Source of the DNA: Deltaproteobacteria bacterium
GTDB taxonomy: Bacteria > JAGRBM01 > JAHCIT01
Direction of reading: 5' to 3'
NCBI GenBank assembly: GCA_026129095.1
Contig: JAHCIT010000004.1
Location: forward strand, 270,850-334,849
Length of the DNA: 64,000 bases
The stretch's first letter is position 1; each line of letters opens with the position of its first letter. Made by a program: the position numbers and the translations under genes. Positions 15,772 to 25,618 of the stretch are shown piece by piece. The notes under the pieces are model-generated. The model saw nothing but the letters and a program-made list of their open reading frames with translations. It was not told the origin of the DNA and made no database searches.

Positions 15772-18051
15772 ATGCCACAGATCGAAACCACCCCTGAAAT
15801 GGTCGAAAACACCTACCGGAAGATGACCGAGCGGCTTGCCATCATACGCAAGCGGCTGGGCCGCCCACTGACCCTGATGGAAAAGGTGCTGCTCACTCAT
15901 CTGCGTGATCCGGAAAAGCAGGACCTGAATCCCGGCAAGAGCTACCTGCTTGTCCAGCCGGACCGGGTGGCCATGCAGGACGCCACAGCGCAGATGGCCC
16001 TGCTCCAGTTCGCGCAGGCCGGGATCCCGCAGGTGGCCGTGCCCTCCACGGTCCACTGTGACCATCTCATTCAGGCATACGTCGGGGCGGACGCCGACCT
16101 CAATACGGCCCTCGACAAGAACCGCGAGGTCTACGACTTTCTCGCTTCCATGTCGAACAAGTACGGCATCGGCTTCTGGAAACCCGGCGCGGGAATCATC
16201 CACCAGGTCGTTCTGGAGAACTACGCCTTTCCGGGCGGCCTGATGATCGGCACCGACTCCCATACCCCGAACGCCGGTGGACTTGGAATGTTCGCGTCGG
16301 GCGTGGGCGGAGCCGACGCCAGCGACGTGATGGCGGGACTGCCGTGGGAAGTCCTCTATCCAAAGAAGGTCGGGGTCGTGCTCAAGGGCAAGCTGAACGG
16401 CTGGGCCGCGCCCAAGGATGTCATCACGCAACTGTGCGGCATCCTGACCGTCAAGGGCGGCACCAACCGGGTCGTCGAGTATCTCGGTCCGGGTGTCAGG
16501 TCGATCAGTTGCACGGGCAAGGGGACGATCACGAACATGGGCGCCGAACTGGGCGCCACGACGTCGATCTTCCCTTACGACGAACGCATGGGCGCGTATC
16601 TCAAGGCGACCCGCCGGGCAGCCATCGCGGCCATCGCCGACAAGTATTTGGATCTCCTCCGGGCCGACCCGGAAGTGGAAACCGATCCGAAAAAGTATTT
16701 CGATGAGGTGGTCGAAATCGACCTGGACAGGCTGGAACCGGTTGTCGTGGGGCCGCACACGCCGGATCTTGCCCGGCCGGTCTCCCAGCTTCCCGCCGAC
16801 GTAAAGAAAAACAGCTACCCGGCCGAACTCACATCGGCACTGATCGGGAGCTGCACGAACTCCTCCTACGAGGATATCTCCCGCGCCGCCGACGTGGCCC
16901 GGCAGGCCAAAGCCGCCGGAATCAAGGCAAGGATACCGCTACTGGTGACGCCGGGCTCGGAACAGGTGTTCGAGACCATCAAGCGCGACGGCCTGATGGC
17001 CGATCTTGAGGCGATCGGCGCGACGGTGCTCGCCAACGCCTGCGGACCCTGCATCGGACAGTGGCGGCGCGACGACTTCCAGAAAGGTGTGAAGAACTCG
17101 ATCATCAACTCTTTCAACCGGAACTTCCCGGCCCGTAACGACGGGAACCCCGACACCCTGTCGTTTATCGGAAGCCCCGAAGTGGTGGTCGCCTATGCGC
17201 TGGCCGGACGGCTGGACGTGAATCCGCTGACGGACGAGGTGGGGAAAAACGGCAGGCCGGGTGTACGGCTCAAGGCTCCCGCCGCCGCGCCGGAAGTCCC
17301 GCCCAAGGGGTTCACCAGCAAGGATGCCGGTTACATCGCTCCCGCATCCGATGGCTCGAAAGTGCAGGTCAAGGTCGCTCCAGACAGCGAACGGCTGCAG
17401 CTTCTGGAGCCGTTCAAGCCATGGGACGGCAGGGATTTCGAGAAGCTCCCGGTACTACTCAAGGCGGCCGGCAAGTGCACGACCGACCACATCTCTCCCG
17501 CCGGGGTATGGCTCCGCTACCGGGGCCACCTGGACAAGATCAGCGACAACATGTTCCTGGGCGCAATCAATGCCTACACGAAGGAAGCCGGACGGGCGAA
17601 GAACTTGCTCACCGGGACGTCTGACACCGTTCCCGCAGTGGCCCGTCACTACAAGGCACAGGGCCACCGCTGGGTCGTGTTCGGCGACGAGAACTACGGC
17701 GAAGGCAGTTCCCGCGAGCACGCCGCCATGTCGCCCCGCTACCTGGGAGCGGCGGCGATCATCGTCCGCAGTTTTGCCCGCATTCACGAGACGAATCTGA
17801 AGAAGCAGGGCGTGCTGCCGCTCACGTTCGTAAATCCCGCCGATTACGAGAAGGTGCGCGAGACAGACCGGGTAACTGTTTCCGGACTTTCCAGCCTGGC
17901 GCCGGGATCGAAAGTGAAGGTGACGCTCCATCATGAGGATGGCGGCACCGACAGCTTCGACGCCGCACACAGCCTGAATGCCGAGCAGATCGAATGGTTC
18001 AAGGCCGGATCGGCCCTGAATCTGCTCGCCCGGCAGGCCAAGCGGGGCTAG
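15772..18051 (+). CDS. Aconitate hydratase, mitochondrial-type
   Basis: Isomerises citrate to isocitrate in the TCA cycle. At 759 aa it matches the mitochondrial-type aconitase, which is shorter than AcnA/IRP1 (about 890). The [4Fe-4S] ligands are Cys in IGSCTNSSYED and both Cys in ANACGPCIGQW. Substrate residues appear in IGTDSHTPNAGGLGM, ISCTGKGTITNMGAE and, in the swivel domain, NYGEGSSREHAA. AAGGAG lies about 14 bases before the ATG. Not linked to other TCA genes here; the gap upstream (15676-15771) shows no clear promoter. Confidence 0.95.
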   Translation: MPQIETTPEMVENTYRKMTERLAIIRKRLGRPLTLMEKVLLTHLRDPEKQDLNPGKSYLLVQPDRVAMQDATAQMALLQFAQAGIPQVAVPSTVHCDHLIQAYVGADADLNTALDKNREVYDFLASMSNKYGIGFWKPGAGIIHQVVLENYAFPGGLMIGTDSHTPNAGGLGMFASGVGGADASDVMAGLPWEVLYPKKVGVVLKGKLNGWAAPKDVITQLCGILTVKGGTNRVVEYLGPGVRSISCTGKGTITNMGAELGATTSIFPYDERMGAYLKATRRAAIAAIADKYLDLLRADPEVETDPKKYFDEVVEIDLDRLEPVVVGPHTPDLARPVSQLPADVKKNSYPAELTSALIGSCTNSSYEDISRAADVARQAKAAGIKARIPLLVTPGSEQVFETIKRDGLMADLEAIGATVLANACGPCIGQWRRDDFQKGVKNSIINSFNRNFPARNDGNPDTLSFIGSPEVVVAYALAGRLDVNPLTDEVGKNGRPGVRLKAPAAAPEVPPKGFTSKDAGYIAPASDGSKVQVKVAPDSERLQLLEPFKPWDGRDFEKLPVLLKAAGKCTTDHISPAGVWLRYRGHLDKISDNMFLGAINAYTKEAGRAKNLLTGTSDTVPAVARHYKAQGHRWVVFGDENYGEGSSREHAAMSPRYLGAAAIIVRSFARIHETNLKKQGVLPLTFVNPADYEKVRETDRVTVSGLSSLAPGSKVKVTLHHEDGGTDSFDAAHSLNAEQIEWFKAGSALNLLARQAKRG

Positions 18052-18063
18052 ACTACCGGGAGC

Positions 18064-19014
18064 GTGCTTTCCCGCCTGTCAAAATTGCGTGGTCTAATGC
18101 CACATCTGGGTCACTGCCAGAACGTGGTGCTGCTCGTTCTGACGCTGACCGCGATGACTGCGGCCGCCTATCTCCTCCCGCCGGAGAAGGTGATCCAGTA
18201 CTCCCGTGATCCGTGGAAAGGCTCCGAGCCGTTCCGGGTTAACGCCAGGCATACCCTCATCCGGCAGGGACAGCAGCCGCTCCAGACCACGGCAGAGATC
18301 GACTTCGGCACCGGGGGCAACTTCCGGATCGCCGACAGGGACCAAGACGGGATTCTCCTCCATGTCACGCCCGCCGGGGCAGCCGAATACTCAGCCGGGC
18401 AACCGGTGGATCCCGTGGTTGACCTGTTCGGATTCCGGTGGCTGTTCATGCCGGTCGTGGCCCCGCCAGCCAAGCGGCTTCAGGAGCTGCGGGACCAGGG
18501 GTTCCTGCTCCCTGACAATGCGGTAATGATGGTCGTGGACCGGATGCTGAGACGGGGGCTCAAGGCGGACAGGCGGCGTCTGACCGCCTGCGAGGACCGG
18601 AAGGATCCCTGCTACGTCATCGGATCAGAACTCCCGTCGCGGCCGGGCGATCCTCCCCGGAGCGAGCTGTGGGCCAACTCGGTCACATTCAGGCCGGTTC
18701 GATGGGTCGAGGTACGTGGCTCCGTGGTGATCGATACGCGGCTGGAATATGCCGGGAAGGATTTTGCCGGCCTGCCCTATCCTGCCGTTGTCACGATTCG
18801 TGCGCCCGGTATCGAACACCGGTTCGAGACGGTTGACCTGGCACGCAACCCGAAATTTGCCCCCGACCATTTCGAACCCCGCCCACCTGCCAAGGGTGAA
18901 AAACCGGGTAACGGCAAGAAGTCCGGAGACTCCAGCTCCGCAAATGACAAGGCGCCGATATGCAACGAGAAAAGCGCGGAAACTGGCCCTACTGACAGCT
19001 GCCCGCTCCCCTGA
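18064..19014 (+). CDS. Secreted or membrane-anchored protein of unknown function
   Basis: 316 aa, start GTG (an ATG at codon 12 is an alternative). An N-terminal hydrophobic segment (about residues 20-38) is a likely uncleaved anchor or signal peptide. The main body (about 50-275) is beta-rich with strands such as TTAEIDFGTGGNFRIA and ends with FETVDLARNPKFAPDHF, which loosely resembles the end of LolA-type or outer-membrane-lipoprotein-sorting folds. A low-complexity Lys/Ser/Gly tail follows. Two Cys pairs (CEDRKDPC and C...C near the end) are seen. I do not recognise the family. It starts 12 bases after the aconitase stop but a functional link is doubtful. Confidence 0.65.
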   Translation: MLSRLSKLRGLMPHLGHCQNVVLLVLTLTAMTAAAYLLPPEKVIQYSRDPWKGSEPFRVNARHTLIRQGQQPLQTTAEIDFGTGGNFRIADRDQDGILLHVTPAGAAEYSAGQPVDPVVDLFGFRWLFMPVVAPPAKRLQELRDQGFLLPDNAVMMVVDRMLRRGLKADRRRLTACEDRKDPCYVIGSELPSRPGDPPRSELWANSVTFRPVRWVEVRGSVVIDTRLEYAGKDFAGLPYPAVVTIRAPGIEHRFETVDLARNPKFAPDHFEPRPPAKGEKPGNGKKSGDSSSANDKAPICNEKSAETGPTDSCPLP

Positions 19015-19177
19015 CTCCCTGGATAGTCCATGAACCGGACTTCATTTTCATTGACAGGCAGATAAGTCAGAACACCGCAAAAGGTGATGCTGCGTGTTCT
19101 GCCGGCAATAGCCGGTATGTGCCGCATGAACCCACGGTAGTTGTTCTTTCCCCAATGCCGGTTACGCTTCCCGCCTG

Positions 19178-19375
19178 ATGAGCTGGGTGCCCCTCACCGA
19201 AAACGACTGGTACTATGCGGCCGGTATGTTCGCGTTTATCCAGATATACATGTCGTGGATGTTCGCCCGCCAGATGAGAAAGCACGGCGACCTGAAGCCC
19301 AACGTCTCCCAGAACGACGCCCGGCTGCCGCTCCTCCGGCGCCGCCTGAAAAAAAACAAGCCTGCGGCGGACTGA
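19178..19375 (+). CDS. Small single-pass membrane protein
   Basis: 65 aa: one hydrophobic segment (about residues 10-30, WYYAAGMFAFIQIYMSWMF) and a basic C-terminus (RRRLKKNKPAAD), so the tail should face the cytoplasm. It ends 3 bases before the priA start and may be co-transcribed with it. The ribosome-binding site is weak. The family was not recognised. The 163 bases before it hold no other gene; a short GCCGGC-type hairpin is the only structure seen there. Confidence 0.55.
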   Translation: MSWVPLTENDWYYAAGMFAFIQIYMSWMFARQMRKHGDLKPNVSQNDARLPLLRRRLKKNKPAAD

Positions 19376-19378
19376 CGC

Positions 19379-21853
19379 ATGGCCTTCTACGCTCTTGTCG
19401 TGGTCCAGGAGCCGCGCTGGAGCGCACTCACCTATGCGCTCCCGCCGGAACTGACCCGCCAGCTGACTGCCGGGTGGCGGGTCCGGGTTCCGTGGGGACG
19501 GGCGGAAAAGCGAGGGATCATCGTCTCCCTTCACCGGGAGCCGCCCGCGAATCTCGACCCCGGCTCCATCCGCATGGTGCTCGGAACCGACGGCGGCGCG
19601 CCGCTCATCGATCCTGCTTCCATTGAACTGGCCCGCTGGATCGCCCGCTACTACCGGTGCTCCATTGGGCAGGCTGTCCGGCTTTTCATTCCACCCGAGG
19701 GCCGGGACCGTCAGGAGATGACGGTCCGGCTTAACCTCTGGGACACGCCTGTGATCGACCTCTCCGAACTCGATGGCCCGGCATCCCGCTTGTACGAATA
19801 CCTGCTGGAACGCGAGGCCCGGACACCGGGCAGGCCGCTGAAACTCTCCGGGCGTGCGATTTCCGGGCTGTCGTCAGGCGAAATGAATACGGCCGTCCGC
19901 GATCTGGCGCAGATGGGAATCATCAGTGCCAGTGCCGGTCATTCCAGGGGGCGAATACGGGAACGGACCGTACCGGTTTATTCCCGTTCCGGCACCCCGG
20001 TCCCCAGCAACATCAAGCTTGCTCCCGTGGCGCTGAATATTCTCACCGCGCTGGAACATGCCCCCCGTCAACTGGCGCTGGCGGATCTGCCCGGCAGTCC
20101 CGCATCCCGGAAAAAAGCACTGGCGGAGCTGGAGAGGCTGGGCCTTGTGGTACCGGGCCAGCAACTCCTGCCGCGGGTGCAACCGGGAACCAGTGCCGAG
20201 GCAGAAAAACCCCCAAAGCCAAGCCCCGAACAGGAACAAGCCATCGGCCTGATCCAGAACGATATATCCAGAAACGGTTTCCAGGTAACCCTGCTCCGGG
20301 GCGTCACGGGCAGCGGAAAAACCGAGGTGTACCTCCGGGCCATCGAGACAGCCCTCTCGCTCGGCAGGGGAGCACTGGTGATCGTGCCGGAAATCGCCCT
20401 GACGCCTCAGACCGCTTCACGCTTTACCGCCCGGTTCCCCGGACAGGTGGCCGTACTCCACAGCGGACTCGGTGCCGGCGAGCGGCATGACGAATGGTGG
20501 CGTCTCCGCAGGGGCGAGGCCCGGGTCATTGTGGGAACCCGTTCTGCACTGTTCGCGCCGCTTCAGGATACCGGCCTCATCGTGGTGGACGAGGAGCACG
20601 ACTCCTCGTTCAAGCAGGACACGGTTCCCCGGTATCACGCCCGCGATACGGCGGTGAAAAAGGCCCAGATCCTGAAAATCCCGGTCGTGCTCGGTTCAGC
20701 AACCCCTTCACTCGAAACCCTCGATAATGCCTGGCGTGGCCGTTACCGGATCGTGGAACTGACCGGGAGAGTTGCCGCCCAGCAGATGCCCTCCATCCAG
20801 GTCGTTTCACTCCGGAAGGAAGACCGCACGGATTACGACCGCGATCGGCCATGGTTCCTCTCCGGGCCGGCGGAAAAAGCCATCGAGCAAACGCTTGCAG
20901 CGGGCGAGCAGGCCATGATCTTCCTGAACCGGCGGGGTTATTCACCGGTGTTCCCATGCCTGTCCTGCGGACATGTGCCGGAATGTCCGCACTGCTCGAT
21001 CCCGATGACCTACCATCATGGGGCCGGAACGCTCGCCTGCCACTACTGCGGGCACGAAACCTCACTACCCCGTACCTGTACTGCCTGTGGCGGCGCGGAG
21101 TTCGACGCCAAAGGGCTCGGTACCGAGCAGGTCGAGATGGCCCTCCAGAGCCGGTTTCCGGGAGCCCGGATTGCCCGGCTCGACCGCGATTCGATCCGGC
21201 GCAAGGGCACGCTCCATTCGATTCTCGACAGGTTTCGCAGCAGGGAGATCGACCTGCTGGTTGGGACGCAGATACTCGCCAAGGGCCATGACTTTCCGGG
21301 TGTCACGCTGGTGGTTGTGGTCAGTGCCGACCAGGCACTGCGAATCCCCGATTTCCGGGCCGAGGAAAAGGCCGCCCAGTTACTGGCACAGGTATCGGGC
21401 CGTGCCGGACGCGCTGACCGGCCCGGCCGGGTGATCGTTCAGACCCATGAACCTGAACATCCGGTCATCCAGTGGCTCCAGAAACCCGGCGATGAACTCT
21501 GGAAACGGATCCGGGAGGAACGCGAACCGCTGCTCTATCCGCCTTCGGGACGCCTTGCCACAGTGGAAATCTCCGCCCGCAACGAAACGGCGGCCGACCG
21601 GGTAGCCCGCTCCCTCGCCGGCCAGTGGGCAGTTCCAGCCGGAGTCGTGCGTCTGGGGCCGGCAACGCCACCTGTCGGCAAGCTGGCGGGCCGCTACCGT
21701 CGCCGGTTCCTTCTGAAAGGAAATTCATCAGGCGTGCTGAATAATGCACTGACGGGACTGGAACAGTTGCTCGCCAGTATTCGGGAGCGCGACGCGTCAT
21801 CCCTGGCCATGGCACGGATCACTGTGGATATCGACCCCCAATCCCTGCTGTAA
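19379..21853 (+). CDS. priA: Primosomal protein N' (replication-restart helicase)
   Basis: 3'-to-5' helicase that reloads the replisome at stalled forks. 824 aa with all PriA parts in order: an N-terminal 3'BD and winged-helix region (1-280), Walker A GVTGSGKTEVYL, Walker B DEEH, then the helicase-embedded zinc-binding insertion with eight cysteines (CLSCGHVPECPHC ... CHYCG ... CTACGG), the motif VGTQILAKGHDFPGV and the arginine-finger region QVSGRAGRADRPG, followed by the C-terminal domain. The ATG comes 3 bases after the small membrane gene. No unusual features. Confidence 0.95.
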   Translation: MAFYALVVVQEPRWSALTYALPPELTRQLTAGWRVRVPWGRAEKRGIIVSLHREPPANLDPGSIRMVLGTDGGAPLIDPASIELARWIARYYRCSIGQAVRLFIPPEGRDRQEMTVRLNLWDTPVIDLSELDGPASRLYEYLLEREARTPGRPLKLSGRAISGLSSGEMNTAVRDLAQMGIISASAGHSRGRIRERTVPVYSRSGTPVPSNIKLAPVALNILTALEHAPRQLALADLPGSPASRKKALAELERLGLVVPGQQLLPRVQPGTSAEAEKPPKPSPEQEQAIGLIQNDISRNGFQVTLLRGVTGSGKTEVYLRAIETALSLGRGALVIVPEIALTPQTASRFTARFPGQVAVLHSGLGAGERHDEWWRLRRGEARVIVGTRSALFAPLQDTGLIVVDEEHDSSFKQDTVPRYHARDTAVKKAQILKIPVVLGSATPSLETLDNAWRGRYRIVELTGRVAAQQMPSIQVVSLRKEDRTDYDRDRPWFLSGPAEKAIEQTLAAGEQAMIFLNRRGYSPVFPCLSCGHVPECPHCSIPMTYHHGAGTLACHYCGHETSLPRTCTACGGAEFDAKGLGTEQVEMALQSRFPGARIARLDRDSIRRKGTLHSILDRFRSREIDLLVGTQILAKGHDFPGVTLVVVVSADQALRIPDFRAEEKAAQLLAQVSGRAGRADRPGRVIVQTHEPEHPVIQWLQKPGDELWKRIREEREPLLYPPSGRLATVEISARNETAADRVARSLAGQWAVPAGVVRLGPATPPVGKLAGRYRRRFLLKGNSSGVLNNALTGLEQLLASIRERDASSLAMARITVDIDPQSLL

Positions 21854-22048
21854 ACCGCTGTAAACCACTCTAGATTGGAGGCACTGGCGTTGCGCCGGGA
21901 AGCTTCGGGCCGCTACACTTGTCACGGTGGGCCAATGGTTCACGCGGCTACTGTATTCCCCTATATGCGGGCGGCCTTCCGCCGTGCAGCAGGGGCTGCT
22001 CTTTAGCCCTCTGTATCATGGGATAAGCCACTGGAAGGCATAACGGAT

Positions 22049-24925
22049 TTGTCAGTCCGCCTGAAATTTCTTCTTCGCTCGGCCGCACTCGCAACGATTG
22101 CCTTCATCGTCGTTGCCTCGGGCACACGGGCGGCGCCAACCGCGGCGCCGTCTTACGACCTCAGCAGGGCGGCAGTGGTCGAGACAGTACTCAAGTTCGT
22201 CGCCGAGGCCTACATTGATCCGGCCCGGTTCGATCCTGAGCGGGCATTCGAAAACACGATGAAGGATCTCGAGGCATTCATCCCCGAGTTCCGGTGCGAT
22301 TTCATCAAGGGCTCACGCCGCTACCGTATGCAGATGAACACGCAGGCCAAGGAAGTCGAGCAGGTCCGGCTGCTCACGTTCGACGATTACCTCCGGAATG
22401 TCCGCGGCGTGCTCGCGTTTATCCAGCAGACCCTGAAAAGCGACATCCCGCTCGCCAAGATCGAGTATGAGGCGGTCAACGGGTTCCTGGGTATCCTGGA
22501 TCCGCACTCGCGGCTCATGGATCCCGACGGCTACGAGGAGTTCGTCGTTGCCACACAGGGCGAGTTCGGCGGGCTCGGCATCCAGATCCAGATGCGGGAC
22601 AACCAGCTGACGGTTATCTCGCCTCTTGATGACACTCCTGCCTCGAAGGCCGGTATCCGGCCGGGCGACCGGATCGTCAAGATAGAGGACGAGGCGACCG
22701 ACAACATGACGCTGGACGAGGCGGTCAAGCGGCTGCGCGGTCCGGCCAACACCCAGGTAAAACTCACCCTGCTTCGCGGCAAGCTGGACCCGTTCGACCT
22801 CACCCTGACCCGGGCCCGCATCAAGCTGAAGGCCATTGAATCAGCCCTGCTCGAAGACAATGTGGGCTATGTCCAGGTAAAGAGCTTTCAGGAAAATACC
22901 GCCGTCAACATGGAACAGGCTCTGGACAACCTCCAGCGGCAGTCCCCTGACAAGGCGCCCCTCAAGGGCGTCGTGCTGGATCTCCGGAACAACCCCGGCG
23001 GCCTGCTTGATGAGGCCACGGCCCTGGCGAACCGGTTTCTGAAGCAGGGAGTCATCGTCACGACGGTTGACGGGCGCAACACGAAGTCCACACGCGCGAA
23101 GTCGGGGCTTGCCCGCAAATACGGCGAAATCCCGGTCGTGGTGCTGGTCAATGAGGGGTCGGCCTCGGCCAGTGAAATCATCGCCGGCGCCATCAAGAAC
23201 CAGAACCGGGGCATCATCCTCGGACAGCGGACCTTCGGCAAAGGATCAGTGCAGAATGTTTTCCCGCTGAGCGACCGCTCGGCACTGAAACTGACCGTGC
23301 AGCAGTACCTGACGCCCGGCGACATCTCGATCCAGAACGTCGGCGTCATGCCCACCATCCAGCTGAACCCCGTCGTCGTCACCGCCGAGGAGATCAGGCT
23401 CCGCGCCCACCAGCGCCCGTACCGCGAGGTTGATCTGGACAACCACCTGATCGCCCACGGGTCCGATGAAAAGGCACAACAGCCGGTGGATCCTCCGCTG
23501 GCCGACCTGGATTTCCTGATGGAGCCGGAGCCAAAGGCGGGAGACACCCCGGTCGGCGAAGACGATCCGAGCAAGCCCTTCTCCAACGCCGAGCAGATGC
23601 GCGCCGCGCTCCCCAAGGACTTCTCCGTGCAGCTCGCACGGCAGATGATTTCCGAAGGCGGCGCCGCGCAGATGCCCCAGTTCCTGGAACAGGCTCGTCC
23701 GGTCCTCCGCCGCGTGGCCAAGCAGCAGTCGGCGCTGATTGACAAGGCGCTGGCCAAGGCCGGTATCGACTGGAGCCCCGGCCCCGCCCTTCGCGCCGGC
23801 ATCAATCTCGAAGTTTCACTGACCGTGCAGGACGAACGCGGCAATCCCATCCGGGCGGCCGTGTCTGGCCGGAAGAACTACCTCAGTCTCAAGGTCGTGA
23901 ACCGCTCCCAGGCGATGCTCTACCGGCTTCACGGCTACACGACGGCCAAGAACGGTTTCCTCAACAACCAGGAGTTCCTTTTGGGCAGGGTGGCCCCTGG
24001 CGCGACGGTCGAAAAGAAGGTTCCCGTACAGCTCGGACACGGCCTGTCCGGATGGACTGAATTCGTAAAGGTGACGTTTGAAGCCGGCGAGAAGGAAAAG
24101 ATTTTCGAGACCAGCCTGCCGGTTTCCATCGACCGGGCACCAAGTCCCCGTTTTGACGTCACCTATACGCTCTCGGACAACACCAGCATCAGTCCGCTGG
24201 TGAAAGGGGACGGCGACGGGCTCATCGAGCCCGGCGAAACCATCGGCATCAGTTTCCGGGTCCGCAACAGCGGCAAAGGGGATTCCGAGCGGGCGTTCCT
24301 CCAGCTCCGCACCCGGAACGGCCAGCTGATCGAGATCGGCACCGCGGGATCGCGATACCAGATACAGGGGCTCAAGGCCGGGACCACCCAGAACATCCTC
24401 GTTCCGGTGCAGATCAGCAAGGATTTCATGGAACCCCGGCTGACCCTGCCCATGCGGATAACGGACGCGAACTTCCCGTCCGAACTGAGCGCCGATATCG
24501 TGATCCCGGTTTCGATCGGTCCGGCCGCCCATGCGAGGGATCCGATCGTCACCAACACGCCGGTCACACTGTCTGCGCCGGCCGTACAGATCGAGCAGGC
24601 CGTCTCCGCCGGAGCGACCGTCAACGAGCGCTCCTTCAAGCTGAGCGGCGAGGTTATCGATGACGGTCCTGTCCGCGACCTGTTCGTGATGGTGAACGGG
24701 CGCAAGAGCTTCTACTACTCGTTCGAGCAGGCAGCCGCGGCCAAGCTCGACAAGTACCCTTTCAACGTCCGGTTGCCGATCCAGACCGGGCTGAACCGGG
24801 TGATACTGGTCGCACGGGATACGGCCAACCTGACCTCCGTGCAGAGTTTCACCGTCTGGCAGACGGACGGGCCCCTGCCCGCTTCCACGGCCCAGCGGGA
24901 TGCGCCGCCTCCTGCGACACCCTGA
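22049..24925 (+). CDS. S41 (C-terminal processing) protease with PDZ domain and long C-terminal extension
   Basis: 958-aa periplasmic protease. TTG start with GGAAGG about 10 bases upstream. N-terminal signal peptide (to about residue 30, SGTRAAP). A PDZ domain occupies about 170-265 (GEFGGLGIQIQ ... KAGIRPGDRIVKIED). The peptidase core follows: NEGSASASEIIAG (nucleophilic Ser in the SASAS run, about 371-375) and GQRTFGKGSVQ (general-base Lys, about 399). Usual CtpA proteins end near 450 aa. Here a further 500 residues follow, with beta-sandwich-like segments (for example LTVQDERGNPIRA, DGLIEPGETIGISFRVRN). Long S41 proteins of this plan occur in Myxococcota; the role of the tail is unknown. 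The rhomboid gene starts 9 bases later. Confidence 0.9.
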   Translation: MSVRLKFLLRSAALATIAFIVVASGTRAAPTAAPSYDLSRAAVVETVLKFVAEAYIDPARFDPERAFENTMKDLEAFIPEFRCDFIKGSRRYRMQMNTQAKEVEQVRLLTFDDYLRNVRGVLAFIQQTLKSDIPLAKIEYEAVNGFLGILDPHSRLMDPDGYEEFVVATQGEFGGLGIQIQMRDNQLTVISPLDDTPASKAGIRPGDRIVKIEDEATDNMTLDEAVKRLRGPANTQVKLTLLRGKLDPFDLTLTRARIKLKAIESALLEDNVGYVQVKSFQENTAVNMEQALDNLQRQSPDKAPLKGVVLDLRNNPGGLLDEATALANRFLKQGVIVTTVDGRNTKSTRAKSGLARKYGEIPVVVLVNEGSASASEIIAGAIKNQNRGIILGQRTFGKGSVQNVFPLSDRSALKLTVQQYLTPGDISIQNVGVMPTIQLNPVVVTAEEIRLRAHQRPYREVDLDNHLIAHGSDEKAQQPVDPPLADLDFLMEPEPKAGDTPVGEDDPSKPFSNAEQMRAALPKDFSVQLARQMISEGGAAQMPQFLEQARPVLRRVAKQQSALIDKALAKAGIDWSPGPALRAGINLEVSLTVQDERGNPIRAAVSGRKNYLSLKVVNRSQAMLYRLHGYTTAKNGFLNNQEFLLGRVAPGATVEKKVPVQLGHGLSGWTEFVKVTFEAGEKEKIFETSLPVSIDRAPSPRFDVTYTLSDNTSISPLVKGDGDGLIEPGETIGISFRVRNSGKGDSERAFLQLRTRNGQLIEIGTAGSRYQIQGLKAGTTQNILVPVQISKDFMEPRLTLPMRITDANFPSELSADIVIPVSIGPAAHARDPIVTNTPVTLSAPAVQIEQAVSAGATVNERSFKLSGEVIDDGPVRDLFVMVNGRKSFYYSFEQAAAAKLDKYPFNVRLPIQTGLNRVILVARDTANLTSVQSFTVWQTDGPLPASTAQRDAPPPATP

Positions 24926-24934
24926 CCGGACCGC

Positions 24935-25618
24935 ATGATTCCCTGGCGTGACGAAAACCCCCGCCGCCGCTTTCCGGTGGTGTCTGTTCTGCTGATTGCG
25001 GGCAACACGCTGGTCTTCGTCTGGACGAGATTCCTGTCCGGCCAGTTCGAAACCCTCATCAACCAGTGGGGTTTCATTTCATCCGAGTGGCGGGGACTGG
25101 ACATCCTGGAGACAGCGGCCAGTCCATCCAGTGCCTCCACCCTGGCGACGCCACTGACGTCGCTTTTTCTCCATGCCGGAGTGCTGCATGCCCTGAGCAA
25201 CCTGTGGTTCCTGAAGGTGTTCGGCGACAACGTGGAAGACGCCCAGGGGCGGCCCCGGTTTCTCGTGTTCTACATCCTGTGCGGCCTGTTCGCCGTCTTC
25301 GTCCACTACGCGGTGGATCCGGCTGCCTCGCTTCCGCTGGTAGGCGCAAGCGGAGCCGTGAGCGGCGTGCTGGCGGCCTATGTCTTCTACTACCCGACCG
25401 TCATGATCCAGTCGTTCGTGCCGGTCATCATCATTCTGGTGCCGGTCCGGATTCCGGCCTTCATGTTCATCGGGATATGGGCGCTGATCCAGGTGGCCGG
25501 AAGCATGGTCTACACGGGAGGCCCCGGCATCGCCTACGGCGCCCATATCGGCGGGTTCCTGGCCGGGCTCGCACTCGCCCCGGTGTTCCGCCGCAAGCGG
25601 TCATCACGGCGCGGGTGA
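24935..25618 (+). CDS. Rhomboid-family intramembrane serine protease
   Basis: 227-aa membrane protein with six to seven hydrophobic segments. The catalytic dyad is visible: Ser139 in VGASGAVSG and His204 in YGAHIGGFLAG. The loop 1 segment LTSLFLHAGVLHALSNLWFLKVFG with its His-Ala-x-x-x-His-x-x-x-N pattern matches the rhomboid HxxxHxxxN motif. It cleaves transmembrane substrates within the bilayer. It follows the long S41 protease by 9 bases, so the two envelope proteases may be one operon. Its last 15 bases overlap the end of the convergent FGE-fold gene. Confidence 0.92.
   Translation: MIPWRDENPRRRFPVVSVLLIAGNTLVFVWTRFLSGQFETLINQWGFISSEWRGLDILETAASPSSASTLATPLTSLFLHAGVLHALSNLWFLKVFGDNVEDAQGRPRFLVFYILCGLFAVFVHYAVDPAASLPLVGASGAVSGVLAAYVFYYPTVMIQSFVPVIIILVPVRIPAFMFIGIWALIQVAGSMVYTGGPGIAYGAHIGGFLAGLALAPVFRRKRSSRRG

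Noticed and set aside
15694..16758. 354-codon minus-strand open frame across aconitase
   Set aside because: Aconitase is intact on the plus strand; the opposite frame shows no domain.
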